The notes: generated by a model not told the origin, from the letters alone. Positions 9,117 to 18,405 are shown, numbered from the stretch's first letter. The stretch: DNA of 64,000 nucleotides from JADFWK01 sp035527895 (GCA_035527895.1 DATKZQ010000144.1:7506-71505), one strand, 5' to 3'. Program-made: numbers and translations.

Positions 9117-9419
9117 CTTTATTTTTTTGGCAAGTAATTACTCTCCATCATGAGCATGACATTTCTTTCCTGATGATTATACAATAATGTTCGGGTTTGC
9201 TTTGAGACAGGCGAATGCCGTTGATTTGATAGGATGGCGACTGTAACAAGAAGCAATAAGCCGAAGCGCATAAATTAAGCAAACATCAGCGTTTGTTTGC
9301 TCCCTTTGCAGAGATTACCAAGGCCTATTACCCTCATGGACTCCTTTTGGTCCTTGCCCAATCTGCATCTTGAAGGGCTATACCTAATTTGGTCGAGTGT
9401 TTTCTGAGTAGTTTTTCAA

Positions 9420-9488
9420 ACATGGGCAACATGGGCAAAACAAACATGGGCAAAACCCTTGACTTTTAACACCCATTTTATTTATAAA
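9420..9488 (+). promoter_or_regulatory. Promoter with triple direct repeat, TumE-like operon
   Basis: ACATGGGCAA occurs three times (9420-9429, 9429-9438, 9444-9453), immediately before TTGACT (9459-9464) and TATAAA (9483-9488), an 18-bp spacing. The first ATG is at 9495, about 7 bp after the -10 box, so the transcript may begin at the start codon. The repeats are a likely binding site for the small partner protein or another regulator. The 9117-9419 stretch before it shows no gene. Confidence 0.55.
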
Positions 9489-9494
9489 TCCTTT

Positions 9495-9746
9495 ATGCAA
9501 CGGACCGATGAAATCAAGACATCCCTAAAGCGTGAATATGATCTTTACTCTAATGCTATGGCCTTTTATAAAAACGCCTTGAGGGAGTTGGAGCAAAAAC
9601 ATCAACTTAGCACACAGGCATTCCTAAAGAGGTTTGAATCTGGCCTATTGGGAGATGACGCCGATTATTTTGATTGGTATGCCTTTGCAAGGCTTCTTGC
9701 CAGGTGGCGAAAGGCACAGTCCGCAATTCGTTCAGCAATCCAGTGA
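9495..9746 (+). CDS. Small partner protein of TumE-like toxin (putative antitoxin)
   Basis: 83 residues, strongly helical (MQRTDEIKTSLKREYDLYSN...ALRELEQKHQLSTQAFLKRFESGLLGDDADYFDWYAFARLL). This type of short protein, with the ESG-LGDDADYFDWYA segment, usually precedes DUF6516/TumE genes. The start at 9495 is chosen because the upstream in-frame TTG at 9459 lies inside the -35 box. The stop overlaps the GTG of the next gene (GTGA). The antitoxin role is inferred from position. Confidence 0.7.
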   Translation: MQRTDEIKTSLKREYDLYSNAMAFYKNALRELEQKHQLSTQAFLKRFESGLLGDDADYFDWYAFARLLARWRKAQSAIRSAIQ

Positions 9747-10129
9747 TACGAAAACTTGTCTCAGAGATCGAAAAAACTATCGACTCATCCTCTATCGTCT
9801 TATCCTCAAGTATTCAAAAATTCTTTGGTCCTGGGGAAGAAACTGTCTACCTGAAAGGCCATGTCACAATTATAGATTCTTCAATTCTGGAAATCGCTCT
9901 GTTTGCCATTGAATCTGCTGGAACACTGTCTCTAGATAAATACAGGCTGCATTACATGAACAGTGCCGGGCAAATGCTGTTTCGCTATGATAATTCCCCG
10001 CATCATCCCGAAATAGATTCCCATCCCCATCACAAACACACACCAGATAAAATAGGCCCGTCAAACATACCTTCCATTAATGATGTCTTAAAAGAGATAA
10101 GCGCTGTTATCGTTGGGCGGGAAATATGA
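9743..10129 (+). CDS. TumE-like toxin (DUF6516 family)
   Basis: 128 residues if the GTG at 9743 is used; this overlaps the upstream TGA by three bases, the typical coupled arrangement. A farther ATG at 9674 would create a 72-bp overlap and an unrelated N-terminus, so it is not preferred. The C-terminal block YRLHYMNSAGQMLFRYDN followed by SPHHPEIDSHPHHKH is diagnostic of the DUF6516/TumE family. The biochemical target is not evident from sequence. Confidence 0.78.
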   Translation: MIRKLVSEIEKTIDSSSIVLSSSIQKFFGPGEETVYLKGHVTIIDSSILEIALFAIESAGTLSLDKYRLHYMNSAGQMLFRYDNSPHHPEIDSHPHHKHTPDKIGPSNIPSINDVLKEISAVIVGREI

Positions 10130-10219
10130 TCTTACTTATTCGGCATCCAGAATCTAGCCTCCAACACCTTTCGCTTGGAATGTTTTGGTAAAACAAAATA
10201 GCTTTTTCTGCCCCGCGAA

Positions 10220-10840
10220 TTAGAACTCGAACCCGATCAAAAAAGCTGCGGTCTTGTTATCCACAGCGATCATGGGAAAAAACCTGGCGTCTTCGTTCAC
10301 AATCCGGTAGGCGTTCAGGAGGGATTTGACTGCGACGATAGAAAGCAATGCCCCCTTGCTGAGGCCTGTTTCCTCCCTGATAAGGTTCGGGTCGTATAGG
10401 TCATTTTCCGGATGCACATAATTCCCCAGCAAGGTGTAGATGAAGAAATCGGCACAGCTAAAGAACAGCAGTGCCTTGTTAAAGGTGGTGGGTTGATACC
10501 GATATGAATCCAGTGCATAGTCAAAGGTAAACCCTGCCATTCTCTCACCGCCCACTGCATAGGGCAATTTCGATTGCTCGGGTATGTCTTTGTAGGTGGA
10601 AAGTCCGGGATAGAATCTGCCGTTTCTGCGGGTAAAGAAATTCATTTCAGGCGACTCAGCCCCAACCTCCTCCGCCACCACCTGGTGCCCCAACTCATGG
10701 AGGCCAAGATGCGTGATATACGCCCCGCTTATGGCGCCTATGTCCCTCAGGCCAAAGCCGAAGGCCGTCTGGGCGTTACCCATCCAAAACAGGCATACCA
10801 GCAAGCCCACCACGATGGTTATGTAACGACTCTTCCGCAT
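10220..10840 (-). CDS. Membrane-associated protein with HELGH metalloprotease-like motif
   Basis: Not assigned to a named family. About 206 residues from the ATG at 10840, chosen because GAGGGG lies just upstream and a signal-type segment follows at once (MRKSRYITIVVGLLVCLFWM); the in-frame ATG at 10861 would add seven polar residues. THLGLHELGHQ contains HExxH with E after the first H, the zinc-binding pattern of gluzincin and M50-like peptidases. A hydrophobic stretch, ALLFFSCADFFIYTLLG, may span the membrane. Single gene with no obvious partner. Confidence 0.5.
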   Translation of the reverse strand: MRKSRYITIVVGLLVCLFWMGNAQTAFGFGLRDIGAISGAYITHLGLHELGHQVVAEEVGAESPEMNFFTRRNGRFYPGLSTYKDIPEQSKLPYAVGGERMAGFTFDYALDSYRYQPTTFNKALLFFSCADFFIYTLLGNYVHPENDLYDPNLIREETGLSKGALLSIVAVKSLLNAYRIVNEDARFFPMIAVDNKTAAFLIGFEF

Positions 10841-10996
10841 GATCCCCTCAAGCGATCCCATAATTCGCCTTTCCCTATTCCTTTCGGCAAAGGCAGGTGA
10901 TTACTTGAGGGAATCCTCTATCTCACCGCAGTGGCACCCCGGTGAAATAGAGCAGATTCATTTCACAGGGCAAGCGGAGGGCACTGAGGATGAATA

Positions 10997-11034
10997 GTCT
11001 TCTCGATGCCGGCAGGTACCGGCATCGAAAAGAC
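10997..11034. terminator. Strong hairpin downstream of hutH
   Basis: GTCTTCTCGATGCCGG and CCGGCATCGAAAAGAC form a 16-bp stem with one mismatch around a 6-base loop. A second shorter hairpin (GTCCAGCT / AGCTGGAC) follows near 11072-11090. Neither has a long T-run, but both lie between hutH and the convergent-side gene end, where minus-strand transcription should stop. Confidence 0.5.
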
Positions 11035-11121
11035 ATAACTCTTGCTCGATGTTCTCTGTGTCTCGAACGAGTCCAGCTCATAGCTGGACGAGTGGGTGGT
11101 TAGGGGAATCTTTGGCGAGTT

Positions 11122-12651
11122 TTACTGGAGTTCTCCGATAGCGCTTTCCACTTGTTCCACTATCGTGCCGCTTTTCATGAGGCCCACCACCGTTTCAATA
11201 TCCTTTGAGAGAACCCGGTCCTTGTCCAGGTGTGGGACCGCGTCACGGATGATCTTGTAGGCCACCATGGTCCCCTGACCGGGCTTCATATTGGTAAAAA
11301 GATCCATGGCCTGGGCGGCACACAAGAGCTCGATTGCGATGACGTGTTCGGTGTTGTACACGATTTCTCTGCATTTCCGGGCAGAAATGGATCCCATAGA
11401 CACGTGATCTTCCTTGTTGGCTGAGGTGGGGATGGAGTCCACGGAAGCGGGGTGCGACAGAACCTTGTTTTCTGAAACCAGCGATGCAGCCGTGTACTGG
11501 GCGATCATGAAGCCGGAATTCAGTCCGCCATCGCTTACCAAGAAGGCCGGAAGCCCGCTCAATTGGGGATTCACCAGCCGTTCGATACGCCTCTCCGAGA
11601 TGTTCGCCAGCTCCGCGATTGCTATACCCAAGAAATCCATGGCAAGCGCGACAGGCTGGCCGTGAAAGTTCCCTCCCAGCAGGAACTCTTCTGATTCCGG
11701 AAAAATGAGTGGATTATTTGTAGAAGAGTTCATCTCCGTTTTCACCACGTTCCTGGCATACATGATGGCATCCTTGCTGGCACCGTGCACCTGAGGTGAA
11801 CACCGCAGCGTATAGGCATCCTGGATGCGGGAGCAGTCCTTATGGGAACTTATGATCTCGCTGCCTCTGGTGATCCGGTCCATGTTATCCGCTGCCGCGG
11901 CCTGCCCCGGGTGCGGGCGGACCTGGTGTATTCTGGAGTCGAATTCCGTCCTGCTCCCCATGAGCACCTCAAGGCTCATGGCAGCGGCTATATCGGTCAT
12001 TTTAGAAAGCCTGATTGCATCAAACACCGAAAGCCCACCGATGGCGGTCATGAGCTGGGTGCCGTTCACCAGTGCAAGTCCCTCACCCGCTTCCAACTGG
12101 AGGGGCTCCATACCACACTTCTTTAAGGCCTCAAGCCCTGATATCCTTTTCCCTTTATAAAAAGCCTCCCCCTGGCCTATAAGCACAAGGCAGAGGTGCG
12201 CCAGGGGCGCCAAGTCACCGCTGGCCCCGACCGATCCTTTTGCAGGGACTACCGGAACAACCCCCCTGTTGAGTAACTCTATCAGGTGTTGAACAGTCTC
12301 CAGCCTGATTCCGGAATGCCCCCGGGCCAGATCCTTGATGCGAAGAGCCATGGTGGCCCGAACCGTCTCTTCATCCAGGATCTTGCCCACACCGGCAGCA
12401 TGGCTCATGAGGATGTTTTCCTGGAGCTGCCGGGTGTCCTCCCTGGAGATGGCAACATCGCTGAGCGCCCCGAACCCCGTGGTGACGCCGTAGATAGTCT
12501 TCCCCTCCTGAACCCATTTCTCAATCAGCCTGCGGGCCCTAACGATTCGCTCTTCAGAATCCTTTGCCAATCGAACCCTTGCCCCCTCTCGCGCAATGGC
12601 CACCAGGTCATCAAGGGTCATGCCGTCCATACCAAGTACGATCGCTTTCAT
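11122..12651 (-). CDS. hutH: Histidine ammonia-lyase
   Basis: 509 residues, full length for the family. It deaminates L-histidine to urocanate and ammonia, the first step of histidine degradation, in the cytosol. The Ala-Ser-Gly triad that cyclises to the MIO electrophile is at residues 143-145 (GSVGASGDLAPL); the catalytic Tyr is in YGVTTGFG (54). AAGGAGG precedes ATG 12651. The rest of the pathway (hutU, hutI, ftcD, fchA) lies at 44-57 kb. The promoter region contains a TTGACAAT triple block (12780-12822) shared with the upstream regulator gene. Confidence 0.96.
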   Translation of the reverse strand: MKAIVLGMDGMTLDDLVAIAREGARVRLAKDSEERIVRARRLIEKWVQEGKTIYGVTTGFGALSDVAISREDTRQLQENILMSHAAGVGKILDEETVRATMALRIKDLARGHSGIRLETVQHLIELLNRGVVPVVPAKGSVGASGDLAPLAHLCLVLIGQGEAFYKGKRISGLEALKKCGMEPLQLEAGEGLALVNGTQLMTAIGGLSVFDAIRLSKMTDIAAAMSLEVLMGSRTEFDSRIHQVRPHPGQAAAADNMDRITRGSEIISSHKDCSRIQDAYTLRCSPQVHGASKDAIMYARNVVKTEMNSSTNNPLIFPESEEFLLGGNFHGQPVALAMDFLGIAIAELANISERRIERLVNPQLSGLPAFLVSDGGLNSGFMIAQYTAASLVSENKVLSHPASVDSIPTSANKEDHVSMGSISARKCREIVYNTEHVIAIELLCAAQAMDLFTNMKPGQGTMVAYKIIRDAVPHLDKDRVLSKDIETVVGLMKSGTIVEQVESAIGELQ

Positions 12652-12779
12652 ATCCCATAAGCCTCCTTGCCTAATGTGAGTTGTGAGTGCAGTGGTCCGC
12701 TAATAGTCACTGGTTAGCAACGCCACCAACACCAATCTCATAGACTGTGAGCAAAATAGTCTCCGTTCCGCGAGATAGT

Positions 12780-12822
12780 ATTGTCAACCTATTGTCAACC
12801 TTCAGAAAATTTTATTGTCAAC
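12780..12822 (-). repeat. Phased TTGACAAT triple block, downstream copy
   Basis: On the minus strand it reads GTTGACAATAAAA, nine variable bases, then two GTTGACAAT units 11 bp apart. It has the same 43-bp architecture and identical fixed parts as the block at 13846-13888. It overlaps the last codons and stop of the regulator gene and lies about 130 bp upstream of hutH on the same strand. Confidence 0.8.
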
Positions 12823-13830
12823 CACATGATGGATGATTGGTTCCAGGGAAGGACTAAGGTTTTCGGTTTTAATGAGTATATCGGGGTGCGCGTTTCTAAA
12901 AACTCTAAATGCTTCGTCAGCAAATCCCTGACCAATTGACTTGACGCCTTTAAAATCTAGCGTTATTTGCTTAAATTTATCAAGCCCGGCGAGTAACCTC
13001 TTGGCCTCCGATCGTGAGATACAATCTTGCTTAAAGAGTTTTACTTGTGCCCTGGTCTTCTCAAATTTATAGTCAAATTCTTCAGGAGCATACTCTGCAA
13101 ACACTTCATCAAGCCTTCTCTTCGAATGCCTGCTAATGCTGAAATCTACTTGAGTCCCTTTGATGAATTTTCTTTCCTCAACAAAAACATCCTTTCTCCG
13201 GTTGTCAAAGATGAGATTTATTTTATGAGACCTGAAAGAAACAGCGTCAGACAATTTCGAAGTAAAGAACACCCCTTCTCCAGAATGTCTTTCCTGCATC
13301 GTAGTTGTTTTTCCTTTAATCAGTTCTCCGATTGCTGCATTTTCATTGGGCAGATCGAACTTAGAAAAGACTGAATAGAAAATCCCAATTCCAAAATCCC
13401 GGATAACAAAATTGAATCGGTATTGGTCAACGCTGGTATTCACAGAGCATTGCTCGGCTTCCGAGTGTTCTATGGCATTATTTAGAATTTCGGTAAATGC
13501 ATAATAGGCCGTGTCCCAGGCAGTTTTCGCGAGCTGGCTCTTAAGATTGAGAAGTGTCGCTAGCTCTTGAAACACTTTATCTTCCTCAAGGCCTGCCAAA
13601 AGGTATGTCTTTGTAAATCTTCTTGCAGGCTCGATCTCGCTTTTCGCAGTAGAAGGCCGGTAAACTGCTCCCTTGGTAGTGCCTTGTTTTGTTACTCTGC
13701 CATTCTGTATTAATTCCTTCAGGTGCTTATTTACGGCCTGTCGGGATATCCCAAAAACCTCAGATAGCTCTTTACCGTTACTAGATTGTTTTGTTTCAAT
13801 GTGTCGGAGGATTTTCTCTTTTGTATTCAT
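12802..13830 (-). CDS. HTH - GHKL ATPase - DUF4325 (STAS-like) regulator
   Basis: 342 residues. N-terminal winged HTH (about 5-60: FGISRQAVNKHLKELIQNGR). Then a histidine-kinase-like ATPase: N-box EILNNAIEHSE (about 113-123), G1 box DFGIGI (about 145-150), G2 box GEGVFFT (about 184-190). C-terminal DUF4325 STAS-like domain (about 255-342: TLDFKGVKSIGQGFADEAFR). The domain set recalls anti-sigma/anti-anti-sigma switches fused into one DNA-binding protein, so an ATP-dependent transcription switch is plausible. The minus-strand promoter reads TTGACA - 16 bp - TAGAAT with ATG 7 bp after the -10 box, suggesting a leaderless message. Identical triple repeats flank both ends of the gene. Confidence 0.8.
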   Translation of the reverse strand: MNTKEKILRHIETKQSSNGKELSEVFGISRQAVNKHLKELIQNGRVTKQGTTKGAVYRPSTAKSEIEPARRFTKTYLLAGLEEDKVFQELATLLNLKSQLAKTAWDTAYYAFTEILNNAIEHSEAEQCSVNTSVDQYRFNFVIRDFGIGIFYSVFSKFDLPNENAAIGELIKGKTTTMQERHSGEGVFFTSKLSDAVSFRSHKINLIFDNRRKDVFVEERKFIKGTQVDFSISRHSKRRLDEVFAEYAPEEFDYKFEKTRAQVKLFKQDCISRSEAKRLLAGLDKFKQITLDFKGVKSIGQGFADEAFRVFRNAHPDILIKTENLSPSLEPIIHHVVDNKIF

Positions 13831-13836
13831 GGCTTA

Positions 13837-13888
13837 ATTCTATCAATTGTCAACCTATTGTCAACCAAAATTTCCTTTTATTGTCAAC
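13837..13888 (-). promoter_or_regulatory. Promoter and phased operator block of the HTH-ATPase gene
   Basis: The minus strand reads GTTGACAATAAAA, nine bases, then GTTGACAAT twice. Units start at offsets 0, 23 and 34, that is about two and three helical turns apart. The middle unit supplies TTGACA (13864-13859) 16 bp from TAGAAT (13842-13837). Start codon at 13830. The overlap of promoter and repeats suggests autorepression. Confidence 0.7.
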
Positions 13889-14729
13889 TCAGCAGAACGC
13901 AAGCGTGGAATTTTCGATGGGCGTAAGCCAAAAGCAGCCCTCAGAAAGGACAATTCTCGGAGTTGGCCCTTGGGCACCCTAGCCGCAGCGGTCTTTCGAC
14001 GGGAAGAAAGCTAGCATAGTCAATTCAAGAATAGAAGCATGACACGCTCGATTACAGACGGTGACAATCTGGTGACATGGGCGCTAAAAGCCACAATACC
14101 AAAAGTATTTAAAGGGGGCAGGGGACATCAAATCCCCTCGCCTGAGCCTCAATAAAGGGCGAGCTTTTTCGTGCTGTAACTGGAGTTCAGTGCCTGACAT
14201 TTGATCAGACAGTTTTGTGATGAGCGGCTCAAGATTGCTGTTCAATGCTGCCGTGTGCTCTTCAATTGAGTGCTTTGACTTGATGATAAATTGACTGAAA
14301 TATGCAATAGATTAGGACTATCCGGAGTTGATGCAGTTAGTAATGTTGGACCCAGCCTGTATATGTTACGTATGGTAATCGTAGGCCAGGAGATTTCTGG
14401 GAGGCTTTACACTCATAGCAGAAAGGAAACATTTGGGCAATAGGTCAAAACCACAACAGAAAAACGGAGAAGCCCGATCAATAAGGCTCTTGCATAATGG
14501 TGAAAATTGGCCTGATTTGGTCTGGTGGTTATTGAAGGAATGGCGGCCAGAAAACGCCTTTTCGCCCCATGGTGGCTATCCCTTCAAAAAATTGTAGTGG
14601 TTTTGTGCTTGTCTTATTAATTTTTTCCTAAAATAACCTCACATTTTCCAACATAAGAATCAAAAAAATGTCCAGTTTTTCTGGTAGTTGATTGATTTTA
14701 CTAACATTTTCAAAATTGCTATTTTTAGA
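13889..14729. other. Long intergenic region with a diverged repeat
   Basis: No gene could be supported. 14352-14421 (CCAGCCTGTATATGTTACGT...ACTCATAGCAG) is a diverged copy of 17457-17526. A hairpin-prone segment (AGGGGACATCAAATCCCCT, near 14121) lies upstream of it. The remainder shows nothing recognisable. Confidence 0.5.
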
Positions 14730-16493
14730 CTATAACTCGGTAAAGCTTTCCAATAACTTCCTTCTACTCGGGTGCCTCAGTTTTCCTAATGCTTTAGCTT
14801 CTATTTGCCTTATCCTCTCTCTGGTAACATTAAATTCTCTGCCTACCTCCTCAAGGGTATGGTCTGCCTTTTCACCAACCCCAAATCGCTTTCTCAATAC
14901 CTTTTCCTCTCTGGGTGTCAGGGCAGTCATCACCCTTCTCGTCTGCTCCCTGAGGTCAGACTTGGTTGCCGCCTCAACTGGCGACATTGCCTTCTTGTCT
15001 TCTATGAAATCCCCTAAATGGCTATCCTTCTCTTCGCCAATAGGTGTTTCCAGGGAAAGGGGCTCCTTGGCTATCTTTAAAATCCTCCGAACCTTTTCCA
15101 AGGGAAATCCCATTTTCTCCGCAATCTCCTCTGGGCTTGGCTCCCTGCCATGTTCTTGAACCAGGCTTCGAGATATCTTGTTAAGCTTATTAGTTGCCTC
15201 TAGCATGTGAACCGGTATCCGGATTGTTCTTGCCTGGTCAGCAATAGCCCGTGTTATAGCCTGCCTGATCCACCATGTAGCATAGGTACCGAATTTATAC
15301 CCCCTCTGGTATTCAAACTTATCTACTGCCTTCATCAAACCGATATTGCCCTCCTGTATACGATCGAGAAATTGAAGGCCTCTATGGGTATATCTTTTTG
15401 CAATGCTCACAACCAGTCTAAGGTTAGCCTTTATAAGCTCATTCTTGGCAGACTCCGCCTCTCTTAAACCCCGGTCTATTTCCCTATTGATTTTTTTCAA
15501 TTCCTTGAAAGAGATGGTTGTCCTATTCTCTACCTCATCCATACCGCTCTTTATTTCCTGTATCCGTTCCGTGATGGATGAAAGCTCTTCTTTCGATAAA
15601 TTCAAGGCCTTAACCTTCTCTCCACCCTCTTTAGAAGCAGACAATTCCTCCAGGCATTTTCCTAAATAGGTCAAGGATTTCCCGCCGGCATTGAGCATAC
15701 AATTGGCCAACTCACTTTCCAATTCTTCCAAGCGCTTAAGGGTCTCCTTATATTTTGCGACCATCTTCTGGATATGCCCTTTTTCTAGCTTGAATGATCT
15801 CATCATCTCGAATATGGTTTGTTGCGTTTTGCCGATTGCATCATGAATTTTTTTTCTCTGAGCCTTATCGCTACAACCTTTCAATTCCTTCCAGGAAGAG
15901 CAGATTTCCTGATCGAGGGCCTTGATTCTCTTAATAAGGTTGAGCAAAAAGTCCCTCCTTTGGCCAATATGATGCAAATCATGTTCATCCTCTATATCAG
16001 GAACTATGTCCCTTACCTTTAATCTTCCTGCCTCCAAATCCCAACCTAACGCTGTTATATATTCTACGCCTATCCGACATCTAATGAGGGCATTTAGCAC
16101 CTGATTCTCTCCGCTCTCAATCCTCTTCGCAAGCTCAACCTCTCCCTCTCTGCTCAGCAATGAAGCAAGGCCCATCTCCCTTAAATACATCTTAACGGGA
16201 TCATATGTCTTGGTAGTGAATTCCTCCTCAATACCACCCGAGTCGCCCTTTTCCTCTTTGTCCTGCAACGCTGCCTTCTCAGACTTTTTACTTTTTTCAA
16301 CCTGGCGACCTACAGGCTCACTTACTACCTCGATATTCAAATCTTCAAACATCTGCAAAAAATCATCAATCTCTTCAGATGATATTACATCATCTGAGAG
16401 ATCTTCGTTTAGCTCTTGGTAGGTAATGTGGCCCTTATCCTTGCCGATATTCATTAACCGACGCAAGTTAATCTCATCACTGTTTGTTGCCAT
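14730..16493 (-). CDS. rpoD: RNA polymerase sigma-70 factor RpoD
   Basis: 587 residues with all primary-sigma regions: region 1.1 (residues 1-70), 1.2 (DPVKMYLREMGLASLLSREG), a non-conserved acidic/charged insert (about 140-330), region 2 (NLRLVVSIAKRYTHRGLQFL; the -10 recognition helix near FGTYATWWIRQAITRAIADQ), region 3, and region 4.2 (HTLEEVGREFNVTRERIRQI) for -35 binding. Primary rather than alternative sigma because of region 1.1 and 1.2 and the length. ATG 16493 is the natural start. It has no clear operon partner, and a MITE lies 180 bp upstream. Confidence 0.93.
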   Translation of the reverse strand: MATNSDEINLRRLMNIGKDKGHITYQELNEDLSDDVISSEEIDDFLQMFEDLNIEVVSEPVGRQVEKSKKSEKAALQDKEEKGDSGGIEEEFTTKTYDPVKMYLREMGLASLLSREGEVELAKRIESGENQVLNALIRCRIGVEYITALGWDLEAGRLKVRDIVPDIEDEHDLHHIGQRRDFLLNLIKRIKALDQEICSSWKELKGCSDKAQRKKIHDAIGKTQQTIFEMMRSFKLEKGHIQKMVAKYKETLKRLEELESELANCMLNAGGKSLTYLGKCLEELSASKEGGEKVKALNLSKEELSSITERIQEIKSGMDEVENRTTISFKELKKINREIDRGLREAESAKNELIKANLRLVVSIAKRYTHRGLQFLDRIQEGNIGLMKAVDKFEYQRGYKFGTYATWWIRQAITRAIADQARTIRIPVHMLEATNKLNKISRSLVQEHGREPSPEEIAEKMGFPLEKVRRILKIAKEPLSLETPIGEEKDSHLGDFIEDKKAMSPVEAATKSDLREQTRRVMTALTPREEKVLRKRFGVGEKADHTLEEVGREFNVTRERIRQIEAKALGKLRHPSRRKLLESFTEL

Positions 16494-16672
16494 CTATGGA
16501 ATCCTTCATGAGAAATAGGGTTCAGATACTAGGTCATAGCACCCTCATTAAGGGCTATTTCTATGGTTTCATTTCTTCACTAATAACATTCTGACTCGGT
16601 ACTATTAGCTACTGATTGGGCAGCTTCCGCTGCACCCATTGCTTCCTTGGCCTAATATTGAGCCTCCACTAA

Positions 16673-16807
16673 TGATGGTCTCGTAAAAAGTCGTCACTCC
16701 GGTGAAAACCGGAGTCCAGAACCTCTGTAACTAACTGAAAAGACTGGATTCCGGCTTTCGCCGGAATGACGGAAAATGGTCATTTCCGACTTTTTACGAA
16801 GTCATCA
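16673..16807 (+). mobile_element. 135-bp MITE, copy 1
   Basis: Ends are imperfect 21-bp terminal inverted repeats (TGATGGTCTCGTAAAAAGTC... and ...GACTTTTTACGAAGTCATCA). Two internal hairpins contain CCGGTGAAAACCGG and TTCCGGCTTTCGCCGGAA. The flanks CTAA / CTAA look like a 4-bp target duplication. By eye the copy is identical to 55020-55154. No coding capacity. Confidence 0.88.
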
Positions 16808-17351
16808 CTAATGTGTTACAATAATATGCTTTTCTTGCATAACCGTATGCCTCACTTGCGCAATCGGCAGCACTATCCATATCTCCATAACTGAACGTTA
16901 AAGTATGCCACAGAAAATTAAAGCATGCAAGCAAAAGGATAGGGTAGAGCTCCTTTAGGAGTAAATGGGATGAAAAATTGAAAGCCTCCAAAAGGATATG
17001 AGAATCCCCTTGGAGGCTCGATAAAGGCCTCCAGATCCTCTCTGGTGAGCGTCCCCAGGTGGGTATGCCCTGACCTTTCAGAAATGTGAGGAAGGAGAGA
17101 AGGAAAGAGACGGTGCCTTTGAGGGTGCCGGCTTGGAGGTTGAGCCGATACTTATGGGGGAGATATCGTTCAGCGTGGTGTGTTCCCGGAAGGTTGTTAT
17201 TGGAAAGCCTTTTTACCCCCTCTTCAATTATGCGAACCCTGCGGTAGTTGATGTGAGGAGCCTGAAGTGAGCGTGGATCGGGTACCCTATAAGGGATAAG
17301 ATCATTGGTATATGGTGTAGGGCGGAATTCAATTGCGATCTGGTCCATCAT
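16808..17351 (-). pseudogene. Truncated, frameshifted tyrosine recombinase
   Basis: The minus strand encodes LQAGTLKGTVSFLLSFLTFL followed by KGQGIPTWG, then shifts frame. The continuation TLTREDLEAFIEPPRG lies in another frame and stops soon after. LTxEDLEAFI is typical of the N-terminal core-binding (SAM-like) domain of phage-type integrases. The catalytic domain with R-H-R-Y residues is absent. The MITE abuts the 3' end. No intact integrase is present in the window. Confidence 0.6.
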
Positions 17352-17456
17352 CTGCCTCCTTTCTTAGATTCAATAGAAAAAACAGGCAGATAATGGACCG
17401 TGCCCTATGGAGAGTCAATTATCATTTTGTTACGTATAGCAGTTAGATATACGTAG

Positions 17457-17526
17457 CCAGCCTATCCATGTTACGTACAGTAATCGCAAGCCATGAGACT
17501 TGTGGGAGACTTGCTACTTATAGCAG
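17457..17526 (+). repeat. 70-bp diverged repeat
   Basis: CCAGCCTATCCATGTTACGT...CTACTTATAGCAGT matches 14352-14421 with scattered differences, same orientation. The two copies bracket rpoD, the MITE and the broken integrase. The rest of 17352-17742 holds nothing recognisable. Confidence 0.65.
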
Positions 17527-17742
17527 TAAAATCCTCAGAACCAATTAGGGGAACTACAAGATGTTGGGGTTTCCGAATTGAAGACCGGCGCTAACTGACT
17601 TGGCCACTCTAAGGGATTTCGCAAGGACTTCCCGCCAAGGCTATAATGCATTTAATTCTGATACAAATATCACAAGATATTAATTAATCTTGGATTAGCT
17701 TCAAATAACCCGGGGTAGTTTCGCCTCTCTCCTATTCTCTAC

Positions 17743-18405
17743 CTACCTATACCACTTTGTAAACTCCTCAGGCTTTTGCTTGATTGCCCGGTAGGTGTTC
17801 AGTTTGGCCTCGTTATCCGGATAGCCCAAGGATATGCAGATTAGCAGCTTTTTGCTCTCCTTTAGCCCCAGGAACTTCTTGATTTCCCGAGCGTAGTTGG
17901 TGACGGAGGCCTGCAGGCAACTTTCCACACCAAAGGAGTGCGCCGCCAGAATCAGATTCTGGGCAAAAAGCCCCATGTCGAAGATCGACCACTCGTTAAG
18001 CGAGCCGTCCATGAAAAGCAAGATTGCGCAGGGTCCCCCGTAGAACTCAAAGTTCATCAGGCTCAGCTTCTCCCTTTCCGTCTCTTCATCCCGCTTCACG
18101 CCGAGGGCGGCCAACCTCAGTTTCCCATGATCTCTTGAACGTGCTTCATGCTCCGGCGGCCAACCCGTGGGCCTGGGGAGGTCGGGACGGGTTTCTGCTT
18201 TTTTGCTGGCCAAATCGTAGATTATTTTACTTAAATCTTCTTTCTTTTCTCCGCAGACAACGGCCACCTCCCAGGGCTGGGTGTTGCTGAAGGATGGGCT
18301 GTTGGCTGCCACCTTCAAGATTTTATTCAGTGTCTCTTCTGGGATTGGGGTATCCTTAAAAGCCCTGATGCTGCGTCTGGTCTCGATCCCTTCGATTAAA
18401 TCCAT
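17743..18405 (-). CDS. Nitroreductase-family flavoprotein
   Basis: 220 residues. The N-terminal RRSIRAFKDTPIPEETLNKI and SFSNTQPWEVAVV segments are the FMN-phosphate-binding and substrate-side motifs of the NfsB/FRase-like family. WSIFDMGLFAQNLILAAHSFG is the dimer-interface helix, and ISLGYPD is the C-terminal FMN loop. Such enzymes reduce nitro, quinone or enoate substrates with NAD(P)H in the cytosol. Monocistronic; substrate cannot be told. Confidence 0.9.
   Translation of the reverse strand: MDLIEGIETRRSIRAFKDTPIPEETLNKILKVAANSPSFSNTQPWEVAVVCGEKKEDLSKIIYDLASKKAETRPDLPRPTGWPPEHEARSRDHGKLRLAALGVKRDEETEREKLSLMNFEFYGGPCAILLFMDGSLNEWSIFDMGLFAQNLILAAHSFGVESCLQASVTNYAREIKKFLGLKESKKLLICISLGYPDNEAKLNTYRAIKQKPEEFTKWYR

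Noticed and set aside
17540..17630. tRNA-like text on the minus strand (GAGTGGCCAAGTCAGTTAGC)
   Set aside because: No acceptor or T-arm pairing could be found, so it is at best a decayed fragment.
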